Shown: positions 17,819 through 26,681 of the stretch, one piece after another
Position numbering within the stretch: the first letter of the stretch is position 1
Layout of the letters: each line of letters starts with the position of its first letter
Assembly (NCBI GenBank): GCA_021773115.1
Contig: JAJFKS010000036.1
Span: 147,131-211,130, forward strand
DNA: 64,000 nucleotides
DNA from: Woeseiaceae bacterium
GTDB taxonomy: Bacteria > Pseudomonadota > Gammaproteobacteria > Steroidobacterales > Woeseiaceae
Direction: 5' to 3'
Position numbers and translations under genes: made by a program
Notes under the pieces: model-generated
The model's database searches: none
What the model was told of the DNA's origin: nothing
The model's input: only the letters and a program-made list of their open reading frames with translations

Positions 17819-18672
17819 TGTCGCGCCCTCTTAACTTTCGCTACAAATAAGTCGGCAACCGAGGGAGTTCGCATTTCTCCGAGCCCGGCAAAGTGCTCGC
17901 GACTAAGCCCTTCGAATAACATGACTGACTTGCCAAACATTTGATTCTCGGCAATCGGACCAAGCCCACGTGCCTTCTCCGCCTTGTCACCCGAGGCGGC
18001 AAGTTCGACATAAGTATCCGCGAGGGACTCCATCGGCGAATCGAGCAGTATTCTTCCATCGTCAATAAACATGACATCGGTGAGGAGATTCTCGATTTCT
18101 TCCACTTGATGTGTCGTCACCAGGATTGTCCTTTCCTCATCGAAGTAGTCATTTAGGAGATTGGCGTAGAATTCCTTGCGGAAAATAATATCCAGCCCGA
18201 GCGTAGGCTCATCGAGTACCAGCAGTTTTGCGTCGATCGACATGATGATCGACAGATGTAACTGCGTGACCATACCCTTCGACAACTCTTTGACTTTCGA
18301 GGAAGACTGGATTTTCGTCTGCTTGAGGAGCTCGTCCGCTCGTCGCCGGGAAAAATTTGGATGAACGGCCGCAACGTAATCGAGCAGTTGTGTCACTTTT
18401 ATCCAGCGCGGCAGCACGGCGACGTCGGCAATGAAACAAATATTTCGCATCAGCTCCTTACGCTGCTTGAACGGATCAAGTCCCATTACGGACAATGAGC
18501 CCTCACAATCCGTCAGTCCGAGCAATGCTTTGAGCAGGGTTGTCTTGCCGGCGCCGTTGGGGCCGATCAGGCCGAGTATTTTGCCGCTTTCGATTTCGAA
18601 ACTGACGTTACTGACGGCTGTAAACGACCCATAACGTTTGGAAACGCCCTCGGCACTGACCAGACTAGTCAT
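17815..18672 (-). CDS. ABC transporter ATP-binding protein
   Basis: A 285-residue nucleotide-binding subunit. Walker A GPNGAGKTTLL (about residue 37), signature LSKGMVTQLHLS (about 130, a divergent form of LSGGQ), Walker B LLVLDEPTLGLD (about 150), and the switch His in VTTHQVEEIE. The C-terminal 70 residues are an accessory domain. It is the middle gene of GntR - ATPase - permease, all joined by 4-bp overlaps. Confidence 0.92.
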   Translation of the reverse strand: MTSLVSAEGVSKRYGSFTAVSNVSFEIESGKILGLIGPNGAGKTTLLKALLGLTDCEGSLSVMGLDPFKQRKELMRNICFIADVAVLPRWIKVTQLLDYVAAVHPNFSRRRADELLKQTKIQSSSKVKELSKGMVTQLHLSIIMSIDAKLLVLDEPTLGLDIIFRKEFYANLLNDYFDEERTILVTTHQVEEIENLLTDVMFIDDGRILLDSPMESLADTYVELAASGDKAEKARGLGPIAENQMFGKSVMLFEGLSREHFAGLGEMRTPSVADLFVAKVKRARQ

Positions 18673-19064
18673 TCTCCCCCTCCAGAATCCTCGGATGAAT
18701 TTTTCTTGTTTGACGTCGCCTCTTTCACCAGGTCGGCGACGTCAAGATCCAGGCGTTCGATGGTCGCGAGAACCTGCGGCCATTCCTTTTCGATGAATTT
18801 TTCCCGCTCCGCTTTGAGGAGCATCGTGCGTGCGCCTTTGTTGACGAACATGCCTCGCCCACGCTTTTTCGTGACGAGGTTTTCGTCGACGAGCTCCTGG
18901 TAGCCTTTGAGTACCGTCAGCGGGTTGAGCCGATACTCAGCTGCAACATTCCTGACCGATGGCAGCGCATCGCCGTCAGTGAGCACGCCCTCCAGAATCA
19001 TCGCCACAACCCGGTCTCGCAACTGGCGATAGATGGGTTGATCTTCGTTCCATTTCGGATCCAT
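18669..19064 (-). CDS. GntR-family regulator, YtrA-type
   Basis: A 131-residue transcription regulator with an N-terminal winged helix-turn-helix (QPIYRQLRDRVVAMILEGVLTDGDALPSVRNVAAEYRLNP) and only a short C-terminal dimerisation region, the arrangement of the YtrA subfamily. YtrA-type regulators usually repress their own ABC-transporter operon. It overlaps the ATPase gene by 4 bp. A 24-bp palindrome upstream of the small gene at 19164-19415 is a plausible operator. Confidence 0.9.
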   Translation of the reverse strand: MDPKWNEDQPIYRQLRDRVVAMILEGVLTDGDALPSVRNVAAEYRLNPLTVLKGYQELVDENLVTKKRGRGMFVNKGARTMLLKAEREKFIEKEWPQVLATIERLDLDVADLVKEATSNKKNSSEDSGGGE

Positions 19065-19119
19065 TAATTATCCGTTTTCCATTGACAGCTGCCGGCTCCC
19101 GCGAGCGCATGTAAAAAGA

Positions 19120-19144
19120 CGCCGGCCCGCGATGCGGGCCGGCG
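19120..19144 (-). terminator. Rho-independent terminator or attenuator between the small membrane gene and the GntR gene
   Basis: An 11-bp perfect GC stem (arms 19120-19130 and 19134-19144) with a three-base loop, followed on the minus strand by GTCTTTTT. It lies after the 83-residue gene and before the GntR regulator, so read-through would set the level of the ABC operon. Confidence 0.88.
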
Positions 19145-19163
19145 CAAAGATTCCGTCGCTACT

Positions 19164-19415
19164 TTACTCGTCTTCGCCACGGAATTGACTCAATTCACCG
19201 ACAACCACCCGTCCAAGCTTGACGGCCTGGTTGCCAATAGGGCCATCCATCTCGAGTCGGAATGGCACAGTTGCACTGATTGCGCCCGGATCAGCCGGTA
19301 CATCCCTGGCCACGAATTCCGTTGCGACCGTCCGGCTGCCCAGAAGAGCAAGCAGCATCAACAACATGACGGCAAGGCTGACATAATCATTAAATTGTAC
19401 GAGTGTTCTGGACAT
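19164..19415 (-). CDS. small single-pass membrane protein of unknown function
   Basis: An 83-residue protein with one hydrophobic segment (SLAVMLLMLLALLGSRTVA, about residues 13-31) and a short extracytoplasmic domain (FRLEMDGPIGNQAVKLGRVVVGELSQFRG). The start has GGAG six bases upstream. Its promoter overlaps the 24-bp palindrome described below. Family not recognised; the position suggests it is an accessory or marker of the GntR-controlled transporter. Confidence 0.7.
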   Translation of the reverse strand: MSRTLVQFNDYVSLAVMLLMLLALLGSRTVATEFVARDVPADPGAISATVPFRLEMDGPIGNQAVKLGRVVVGELSQFRGEDE

Positions 19416-19451
19416 TTCTGCTCCGGAGCCGGGCCCGGCCTTTAGTGATCT

Positions 19452-19475
19452 GGTGTTATAGTCAACTATAACACC
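19452..19475. promoter_or_regulatory. 24-bp inverted repeat, candidate GntR (YtrA-type) operator
   Basis: Arms GGTGTTATAGT and ACTATAACACC are perfect 11-bp inverses around a 2-bp centre. On the minus strand a promoter can be read through it: TTGCAA (19487-19492), 16-bp spacer, TATAGT (19465-19470), so a bound protein would cover the -10 and the start point. The adjacent regulator is the YtrA-like protein. Operator assignment is by position and symmetry. Confidence 0.75.
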
Positions 19476-19567
19476 GACAATTTTGTTTGCAAGCCTTTTC
19501 TTCGCTCCGTTCTAACCCCACCGGGCCGCTCGTGCCGTTAACAATTGTAACGATTCGAGGAATTTCT

Positions 19568-20206
19568 ATGGGCGTGAGCAGGGAGGCAGTGGTGAATGGA
19601 TTGAGCCCCCGAGCAGCAAGTCTTTGCACGACCGCCGTGCTCGCCTATGCTGCCCCGATGGGCCACAGACCAGACGACAGTGCGTTGATGCTTCGCTACA
19701 AAGACGGTGACACGGCCGCGTTCGAGACACTTTATCGGCGCCACAATGATGCGCTGTACCGCTATCTGTTAGGACTGTGCAAACACCGCGACACCGCTGA
19801 GGATATATTCCAGGATGTCTGGGGCAAGATTATCAAGTCGAAGGCCAACTATCGGCCGACGGCCAAATTCACGACCTTTATGTACCGGGTTGCACACAAC
19901 TGCTTTATCGATCATCTGCGGCGCAACAAGCGTCACGCCAATACCACCGATCTGGAACCAGAGCTGCACGCCGGCGACGCTGAGTCGCCGGAGACCGCGA
20001 CCGAGAGAAGCCTTGCGAAAGAGCGACTCACCGTGGCCCTGGGCGAATTGCCCGCAGAACAGCGCGATGCATTCTTGCTGCATGAGGAAGCGGGACTGAG
20101 CCTCGACGACATCGCGCTGGTCACCGGCAGCAACCGCGAAACCGCCAAAAGCCGGCTGCGCTATGCTGTCAACAAGCTGCGTGCGGCCATTCAGGAGCCA
20201 CAATGA
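19568..20206 (+). CDS. ECF-type RNA polymerase sigma factor
   Basis: A group 4 sigma factor of about 212 residues. Region 2 contains ALMLRYKDGDTAAFETLYRRH, AEDIFQDVWGKII and FTTFMYRVAHNCFIDHLRR; region 4 contains LPAEQRDAFLLHEEAGLSLDDIALVTGSNRETAKSRLRYAVNKLR. The ATG at 19568 has GAGG seven bases upstream; an internal ATG at 19658 sits directly before region 2 and cannot be excluded, and a further ATG at 19487 has no comparable ribosome site. It overlaps the next gene by 4 bp, the usual sigma/anti-sigma arrangement. Confidence 0.9.
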   Translation: MGVSREAVVNGLSPRAASLCTTAVLAYAAPMGHRPDDSALMLRYKDGDTAAFETLYRRHNDALYRYLLGLCKHRDTAEDIFQDVWGKIIKSKANYRPTAKFTTFMYRVAHNCFIDHLRRNKRHANTTDLEPELHAGDAESPETATERSLAKERLTVALGELPAEQRDAFLLHEEAGLSLDDIALVTGSNRETAKSRLRYAVNKLRAAIQEPQ

Positions 20207-20991
20207 ACAACGAGCGAGACAAGCAGGCGATGGACGATCTCGTGTCGGCGACCTACCGGGAGCACAGTGCCGAGCGCGCGCCCGAGCACCTTAATCAAAA
20301 AATTCTTGCGATGGCTGCAGAAGGATCGGACCAGTCGAAAAACATCGGCCCGCTATTTGGTACATGGAGCCGGTCGCTGGGGCTTGCGGCAACGATTGCA
20401 TTGAGTTTCGCGATCGTGCATGAGGTCACGCAGGCGCCGCAAGACGTGCCTGGCCCAGCAAGTCTTGTTGCTCCCTCAAGTGATTCGGTACGGGAAGAAT
20501 TTACACCCAAAGTTGGCAGTGCTGTCGAAGAAGCTCGCAATCAGGCACGGCTCAGGGAAGGCTCCAATCAGGAAGAAGCCCTGGTCGCCGACCCACAAGG
20601 GCGCAGAAAGCTCGAAACTCGGCAGAGCACATTCATCACAGACGCGCCGGCAGAGGCACCCGAAGCGGAAATCATCCCGGGGGTTGCGGCCGAGCCGGAC
20701 GACGCCGGTTTTTCGGGTGACGACCAGCCCAGCCGTAGCAAGCGCAGTCAGGGCGCCGATTTCGAACAGGCTGACGAGTCCGTTGCGGAGCCTGTGGCCA
20801 GACCGGCCGCCACCGCACTCTCAAGGTCGCACGAGAGTAAGGAATCCGACGTCATTGCCGGCTGTGAGCCTATCGAACGAGAAACGGCTGGTGACTGGCT
20901 GGCCTGCATTGAGAAACTGAGGCGTGCCGGCGCAGCGCTTGCGGCCAAGCGGGAATACGAGGAATTTATCCTGATATTCCCGGTCGAATAG
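20203..20991 (+). CDS. membrane-anchored partner of the ECF sigma factor, putative anti-sigma
   Basis: A 262-residue protein: cytosolic N-terminus (about 1-50, DLVSATYREHSAERAPEHLNQKIL), one membrane helix (about 54-71, LGLAATIALSFAIVHEV), a long acidic low-complexity linker (about 80-220), and a C-terminal segment with WLACIEKLRRAGAALAAKREYEEF. It has no HxxxCxxC zinc anti-sigma motif. From context it is likely to hold the sigma factor at the membrane. The final helix pattern recurs in similar sigma-partner proteins as I recall, without a known role. Confidence 0.75.
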   Translation: MNNERDKQAMDDLVSATYREHSAERAPEHLNQKILAMAAEGSDQSKNIGPLFGTWSRSLGLAATIALSFAIVHEVTQAPQDVPGPASLVAPSSDSVREEFTPKVGSAVEEARNQARLREGSNQEEALVADPQGRRKLETRQSTFITDAPAEAPEAEIIPGVAAEPDDAGFSGDDQPSRSKRSQGADFEQADESVAEPVARPAATALSRSHESKESDVIAGCEPIERETAGDWLACIEKLRRAGAALAAKREYEEFILIFPVE

Positions 20992-21140
20992 GCCTGATTC
21001 GAGCCCGATTAACAGACTCCGCCAGTGCCAGCGGCGGCGGCCGGTGCTAGAATCGCCGACCCCGGTACTTAAGAAACTCCCGCCGCAGAAAACCAATCTG
21101 TAGCCGGACTCAGCGCAGAACAATCTGCAGGAATAAATTA

Positions 21141-22118
21141 ATGAAAGCACCCGTTCGAGTCACCATTACCGGTGCAGCTGGCCAGATTGGTTACCAGCTC
21201 GCCTTCCGCATCGCATCAGGCCAAATGCTGGGCTCAGACCAGCCCGTCATTTTGCAACTGCTCGAAATACCGCCTGCGCTGCCCGCCTTGCGCGGCGTTG
21301 TTATGGAACTGGACGACTGTGCATTCAACACGCTGGCCGGCATCGTCGCGACGGACGACCCAAACGAAGCGTTCAAGGATAGCGACTACGCCCTGCTGGT
21401 CGGTGCACGTCCTCGCGGGCCCGGCATGGAACGCAAAGATCTGCTGCAAGCCAACGCCGCTATTTTTTCGGTACAGGGCAAGGCCATGAACGATCATGCC
21501 AGTCGCGATATCAAGGTGCTCGTTGTTGGCAATCCCGCGAACACCAACGCGCTGATTGCCAGCAGCAATGCGCCGGACATCGACCCGGGCAACTTTACGG
21601 CCATGACGCGGCTCGACCACAATCGGGCGATGGCGCAACTGGCGACTAAAACGGGCAAACATGTGAACGACGTCCGTTGCATGATTATTTGGGGAAATCA
21701 TTCCGCAACCCAATACCCGGACATCAACCACGCCACGGTTGCAGGCAAGAAAGCCGCAGACCTGGTTGATCAGGACTGGTTGGCTGGTGAATTTATCCCG
21801 CAGGTTCAGCAACGAGGCGCTGCAATTATCAAGGCGCGTGGTGCATCATCGGCGGCTTCAGCCGCGTCGGCCGCCATTGATCACATGCGTGACTGGGCGC
21901 TCGGTACACCTGGCGACGACTGGGTCAGCATGGCAATCCCGGCGGACGGCAGCTACGGCATCGAGCCCGGCATTGTCTATTCTTACCCGGTGCGCTGCAG
22001 CGGCGGTCAATACGAAATTGTCCAGGGTCTGGCGATTGACGATTTCAGCCGGGAGCGCATGGGTGCCACCGAAACCGAGCTCCGCGAGGAGCGTGCTGCG
22101 ATTGAGGAACTGCTATAG
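21141..22118 (+). CDS. mdh: malate dehydrogenase
   Basis: NAD-dependent oxidation of malate to oxaloacetate in the citric acid cycle. 325 residues; the NAD motif is [17 protein letters not shown] at residue 11, the substrate-binding arginines are in [15 protein letters not shown] (about 88-100), and the catalytic dyad is in MTRLDHNRA (Asp) and [12 protein letters not shown] (His, about 185). It is the cytosolic/lactate-dehydrogenase-unlike Mdh group also used by Xanthomonads and Burkholderia. The ribosome site is AGGAAT. Monocistronic by appearance. Confidence 0.95.
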   Translation: MKAPVRVTITGAAGQIGYQLAFRIASGQMLGSDQPVILQLLEIPPALPALRGVVMELDDCAFNTLAGIVATDDPNEAFKDSDYALLVGARPRGPGMERKDLLQANAAIFSVQGKAMNDHASRDIKVLVVGNPANTNALIASSNAPDIDPGNFTAMTRLDHNRAMAQLATKTGKHVNDVRCMIIWGNHSATQYPDINHATVAGKKAADLVDQDWLAGEFIPQVQQRGAAIIKARGASSAASAASAAIDHMRDWALGTPGDDWVSMAIPADGSYGIEPGIVYSYPVRCSGGQYEIVQGLAIDDFSRERMGATETELREERAAIEELL

Positions 22119-22173
22119 AGTAAGTCATGCGAGAGCACTAGGCGCATTGGACTAAATTAACGAGGTACGCGAA

Positions 22174-24708
22174 TTGTCCGGATTTATTGTGGGATTACTG
22201 TGGTTTTTGCTGTTTTTCGGCGGCGGAATTTTTCTTGCGTACCAGCGAATCGATTTAAGAACGTCGACTATCGCGACTGGCGCTGCGCTGCTCGCCTACC
22301 TGATCTTCGGCAATGGCCACTGGGCCTGGTACCTGGTGCTAATCGCCGCATTCGCACTAATGGTCATTCCCAACCTGCTTGAATTTCGACGTGAGAAATT
22401 AACCCGGCCGCTACTCGCGATCTATCGCAAGATGCTGCCGTCGATGTCGGACACCGAGCGCGAAGCACTCGAAGCCGGCAGTGTCTGGTGGGACGGTGAA
22501 TTGTTCTCCGGCATGCCGGAGTGGGATCGGCTGATGTCGTATCCGGCACCGAAGCTGTCGGAAGAGGAACAAGCCTTTCTGGATGGTCCCTGCGAGACGC
22601 TGTGTGAAATGCTCGATGACTGGGACATTCATCACGAGCGCAATGACATGCCGAAGGAAGTCTGGGATTACATCATCGAGCAGCGCTTCTTCGCGATGAT
22701 TATTCCCAAACAATACGGCGGACTCGAGTTTTCTGCATACGCCAACGCAGCAGTCATAACCAAGCTTGCGGGTCGCAGCCCGACCGCCTCATCGACCGTT
22801 GGTGTACCGAACTCGCTCGGACCCGCAGAGTTGCTGTTGCATTACGGCACCGAGGAACAAAAAAACCACTACCTGCCCGGTTTGGCGGCCGGCACCGAGA
22901 TTCCCTGCTTCGCGCTGACCTCACCGCAAGCCGGCTCGGACGCGGCTGCGTTGATCGACAGCGGCGTTGTTTGCAAAGGGCAATGGCAGGGCAAGACCAT
23001 TACCGGCATTCGCCTGAACTGGGACAAGCGCTACATCACGCTTGCGCCGGTTGCGACCGTGTTGGGTCTCGCGTTCAAGCTTTACGATCCGGATCATCTC
23101 ATCGGTGATGTCGATGATTATGGCATTACGGCTGCGCTGATCCCGACCGACACCGACGGCGTTGTAGTGGGTCGACGCCACTATCCATTGACCATTGCCT
23201 TTCAGAATGGGCCGACGTCAGGCAAAGATGTCTTCGTACCACTCGACTACATCATCGGTGGACCCGAGATGGCCGGCAAGGGCTGGAAAATGCTTGTTGA
23301 ACTGCTGTCCGTCGGGCGCGCAATTACACTGCCGTCGACGGCGTCGGGTGGCGGCCAGGCGGCAAGCTATGCGAGCGGTGCCTACTCCGTGCTTCGCAAG
23401 CAGTTCAACACCTCAATCGCCAACTTCGAGGGCGTCGGCGAAGCGCTGACACGAATCGCGGGTCACACTTACATCATGAACGCAGCCGTCGCGGTTACGG
23501 CGGGCGCAATCGATCAGGGCGAGAAACCGGCGGTCCCGTCAGCGATACTCAAGTACCACTGCACCGAACTTGGCCGGAAAGTTGCCAACGACGCGATGGA
23601 TATCCACGGTGGCAAGGCCATCATGATGGGCCCCAACAACTATCTCGGCCGCGGCTACATGGCGACGCCTATCGCCATCACCGTTGAAGGCGCGAACATA
23701 CTGACACGCAGCCTCATCATTTATGGCCAGGGCGCCATTCGATGCCATCCGTTCGTGTTACGAGAACTGCAGGCAGCAGGTGATGACGATCTCGACCGTG
23801 GGCTGATTGAGTTTGACGACGCGCTCTTTGGGCATATCGGTTACGCCATCAGCAATATGGCGCGGTCGTTTTTCCTTGCGCTCACGCACGCCAAGTTCAG
23901 CCGTGTGCCGCTGAATACACCAACCCGTCGCTACTACCAAAACATCAACCGCTATAGCGCCGCGTTTGCACTAGCCTCAGATTTTGCGATGTTGACCTTA
24001 GGCGGCGCATTGAAAAAGCGGGAACTGCTGTCCGCCCGCCTTGGCGATATCTTAAGTTCAATGTACCTGGCGTCGACCGTCCTGAAGCACTTCGAGAACC
24101 AGGGTCGCCGAGCCACCGACCTGCCGCTGGTTGAGTGGTCCATTCGTACGCTGATGTACCAGGCCCAGGAAGCGCTGCATGCTTTCCTGCGCAACTTCCC
24201 GAACCGCCCTGTTGCGATGCTGCTGCGGATGTTCATATTCCCGCGCGGCCGCACCTATTCAGCACCGTCAGACGAAATCGCGAGAAAAGTTGTTGAATTG
24301 ATTACGACGCCGGGCGAATCGCGCGAACGCCTCAGCCAGCTTGCCTACAAGAAACTTGAGCCGGGCAATCCACTGGGATTGTTGCAGGAAGCGCTGGTAC
24401 TTTCTGTCGAGTACGAACCCATTGAACGTCGCCTGCGCCAGGCATACAAGGAAGGCTTGCTTCAATCCGGCTACCTTGGCAACCAGATCACCGAAGCCGA
24501 AAAAGCGCAGGTTATCAGCAAAGCGGAAGCACGCAACATGCGCAACTACCATGAGAAAGTCATGGCACTGCTGGCGGTTGATGATTTCGCACCTGAGGAA
24601 TTGCGCCGCACGCCCGCGAACGAGATTGCTGGTACGAAGAAAAAGACCAGCAAGAAGGCTACGAAGACCGGAAAGAAGACTGTAGCGAAGAAAAATAACA
24701 AGGACTGA
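22174..24708 (+). CDS. fadE: FadE-type acyl-CoA dehydrogenase
   Basis: First, FAD-linked oxidation step of fatty-acid beta-oxidation, at the inner membrane. 844 residues, the long proteobacterial FadE form. Two N-terminal membrane helices (about 2-25 and 28-62), then the dehydrogenase core: FFAMIIPKQYGGLEFSA, FALTSPQAGSD, GGGQAA, DIHGGKAIMMGP and VEGANILTRSL. A C-terminal domain with FPRGRTYSAPSDE is typical of FadE. The start is a TTG with GAGG upstream. The last 25 residues are an unusual lysine/threonine-rich tail (GTKKKTSKKATKTGKK), not part of the catalytic fold. Confidence 0.93.
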   Translation: MSGFIVGLLWFLLFFGGGIFLAYQRIDLRTSTIATGAALLAYLIFGNGHWAWYLVLIAAFALMVIPNLLEFRREKLTRPLLAIYRKMLPSMSDTEREALEAGSVWWDGELFSGMPEWDRLMSYPAPKLSEEEQAFLDGPCETLCEMLDDWDIHHERNDMPKEVWDYIIEQRFFAMIIPKQYGGLEFSAYANAAVITKLAGRSPTASSTVGVPNSLGPAELLLHYGTEEQKNHYLPGLAAGTEIPCFALTSPQAGSDAAALIDSGVVCKGQWQGKTITGIRLNWDKRYITLAPVATVLGLAFKLYDPDHLIGDVDDYGITAALIPTDTDGVVVGRRHYPLTIAFQNGPTSGKDVFVPLDYIIGGPEMAGKGWKMLVELLSVGRAITLPSTASGGGQAASYASGAYSVLRKQFNTSIANFEGVGEALTRIAGHTYIMNAAVAVTAGAIDQGEKPAVPSAILKYHCTELGRKVANDAMDIHGGKAIMMGPNNYLGRGYMATPIAITVEGANILTRSLIIYGQGAIRCHPFVLRELQAAGDDDLDRGLIEFDDALFGHIGYAISNMARSFFLALTHAKFSRVPLNTPTRRYYQNINRYSAAFALASDFAMLTLGGALKKRELLSARLGDILSSMYLASTVLKHFENQGRRATDLPLVEWSIRTLMYQAQEALHAFLRNFPNRPVAMLLRMFIFPRGRTYSAPSDEIARKVVELITTPGESRERLSQLAYKKLEPGNPLGLLQEALVLSVEYEPIERRLRQAYKEGLLQSGYLGNQITEAEKAQVISKAEARNMRNYHEKVMALLAVDDFAPEELRRTPANEIAGTKKKTSKKATKTGKKTVAKKNNKD

Positions 24709-24724
24709 GCACCACCGTGTCTCG

Positions 24725-26119
24725 ATGAACAACTACGCCGGACCGCTGTATGAAGCAAGTTTCGTCATTGACGATGAGGTGCTTGCCGACACAGAAGACT
24801 GGCTGCAAGACCTCGTAAGCAGGGCCGCGACGACAGCCGGCATCGACGACACACGCAAATTCGAGTCCGGCAGTGACAATCAGGGCCGCAATCTTCGAAG
24901 CTGCCAGTTCCAGGCACGAGACGACAGCGCACTCAATACGCTTCTCGACGGATTCTTCGCCGACATCGACGCCGAGGTCGCTGCACGTTTCGGTGATAAG
25001 GTCATCGTTCACAGTCGCGTACTGCGGGCGGACCACACGCACGAGCTAGCAACGAATGAAGGCCTCGCCTGCCTGAACTGCGGCACCCGCCTTCGAGGAC
25101 AATATTGTGGAAATTGCGGGCAGCGATCGCGAAACCGCCTCATCAGCATCTGGCAACTCCTAAAAGAAGCGTTCGGTGACTTGCTGGAGCTGGACTCGCG
25201 GCTCTGGAAAACCATAATTCCGCTGCTGATCCGCCCGGGCCAATTGACGCGCGATTATCTCGAAGGCCGGCGCGCGCGCTATATGCCGCCATTCCGTACC
25301 TACCTCGTGTTAAGCGTCATATTTTTTGTGGTCGTTTTTTTCGATCCACAGAAGGACCTGAGTTTCTTTTTCGAGCCCGAGCCGCCACCGACCGCCGAAG
25401 AAATTGCGCAGAAAGAAGAGGCGCAGCGACTCAAAGCTGAAAAGAAGCAGGCGGAAGTCGATGCCGCTGTTGAACGGCTCAAACAGCTCGAGGCTGCGGG
25501 AAAAATTGACGGCAAAGTTCGCGCCGAACTCGAAGATGATCGAGGCGGCCTCAACATCACCTTCGGTGGTGACGACGAAGATGACGCATTCTTCGGCGAT
25601 TGCAGCAAAGCGTCGATCAGCGGCGACGAAGATTTTCCCGAGTGGTTCCAGAAGCGCTTCACGGATGAGCGCGTTAAAGAAATATGCGAAAGAAATAATG
25701 CGCGTGGTATCGACAATTTTCGGGATGCAATCGTCGACAAGATTCCAATTGCACTCATTGTCCTGCTACCCCTGATGGCGTTGGTGCTGAAGATTCTTTA
25801 TCCGCTGTCCCGTCGGTATTTCGTGGAACACTTGCTGTTCTTCGTGCACTTCCATGCGTTCTTCTTTCTCATCCTGACGCTACAGGTCCTGTTCAACAGC
25901 TTGTTGCACCGATTATCCCTGGCAGGCAATGTGGGTACACTGGTCATTGTAGCGGCATCGCTCTACATTCCGGTCTATCTGTACAAAGCGATGCGACGAG
26001 TCTATGGACAAGGTCACCTTATTACGATTTTCAAGTACCTCATTCTGCTGGTCACGTACCTGACTGGCGCATCGTTTACCCTGCTCGGCGCATTGCTTGC
26101 CACCTTGTTTTCAGTCTGA
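24725..26119 (+). CDS. DUF4286-DUF3667 membrane protein with a zinc ribbon
   Basis: 464 residues. About 1-105 resembles DUF4286 (YEASFVIDDEVLADTEDWL). A CxxC...CxxC ribbon follows (CLNCGTRLRGQYCGNCGQ, about 117-134), then the DUF3667 region with LLEL.SRLWKTIIPLLIRPGQLTRDYLEGRRARYMPP and membrane helices (about 190-210 and four in 335-464). A charged coiled coil of about 40 residues lies between. The function of these families is unknown. The gene starts 16 bp after fadE. Confidence 0.78.
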   Translation: MNNYAGPLYEASFVIDDEVLADTEDWLQDLVSRAATTAGIDDTRKFESGSDNQGRNLRSCQFQARDDSALNTLLDGFFADIDAEVAARFGDKVIVHSRVLRADHTHELATNEGLACLNCGTRLRGQYCGNCGQRSRNRLISIWQLLKEAFGDLLELDSRLWKTIIPLLIRPGQLTRDYLEGRRARYMPPFRTYLVLSVIFFVVVFFDPQKDLSFFFEPEPPPTAEEIAQKEEAQRLKAEKKQAEVDAAVERLKQLEAAGKIDGKVRAELEDDRGGLNITFGGDDEDDAFFGDCSKASISGDEDFPEWFQKRFTDERVKEICERNNARGIDNFRDAIVDKIPIALIVLLPLMALVLKILYPLSRRYFVEHLLFFVHFHAFFFLILTLQVLFNSLLHRLSLAGNVGTLVIVAASLYIPVYLYKAMRRVYGQGHLITIFKYLILLVTYLTGASFTLLGALLATLFSV

Positions 26120-26135
26120 CAAAAGAGGAATAACC

Positions 26136-26621
26136 ATGAAATTACGGATTCTATTACTCAGCACGCTAGTTGCCACCATGGCGGCTTGCGGCGATAAACA
26201 GAACGAGGACGTCAAAGCCGAGGCGCCAGCCGAAAAAACGGTCGAGCTTGAGCCTGTTGGCCTGAAGCGGACCCCGTCCGTCGAAGGCACCCGGGTATTT
26301 TTCATAACACCCAGCGACGGCGCGACCCTTAGCGATCCGGTAAGCATCGAGTTCGGTATCGAGGGCATGGCAGTCGTCAAGGCCGGCGACATGCAGCCGC
26401 AGTCAGGCCACCACCATCTGCTGATCGACACGGGCTTACCCGATCTGGATCTGCCGATTCCCGCGGATGCAAACCATATCCACTTCGGTGACGGCAGTAC
26501 CTCGACTGAATTGACGCTGGATCCGGGCCAACACAGCTTGCAATTGCTGCTCGGCGACTACCTGCATATCCCGCACCAGCCACCCGTGGTATCCGAGGTC
26601 ATTACGATAACAGTAGAATAA
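26136..26621 (+). CDS. DUF4399 lipoprotein
   Basis: A 161-residue lipoprotein: signal peptide ending in the lipobox TMAAC (Cys at about 18), a short acidic linker, then the DUF4399 domain (VFFITPSDGATLSDPVSIEFGIEGM, SGHHHLLID, HIHFGDGSTSTELTLDPGQHSLQLLLGDY). His-rich segments (GHHHLLID; HIHFGDG) suggest a metal site, which is inference. The ATG at 26136 with AGAGGA upstream was preferred over an in-frame ATG at 26097 that overlaps the previous gene. No function is established. Confidence 0.82.
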   Translation: MKLRILLLSTLVATMAACGDKQNEDVKAEAPAEKTVELEPVGLKRTPSVEGTRVFFITPSDGATLSDPVSIEFGIEGMAVVKAGDMQPQSGHHHLLIDTGLPDLDLPIPADANHIHFGDGSTSTELTLDPGQHSLQLLLGDYLHIPHQPPVVSEVITITVE

Positions 26622-26681
26622 ATAGTTGAGCGGAACGTCCGGGGGCTCTAAAATCGCCGGGCTGAGCAGACACCCCCAAAT

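Noticed and set aside
21234..21812. 192-codon minus-strand frame inside mdh
   Set aside because: Antisense shadow of mdh, with no ribosome site or recognisable domain.
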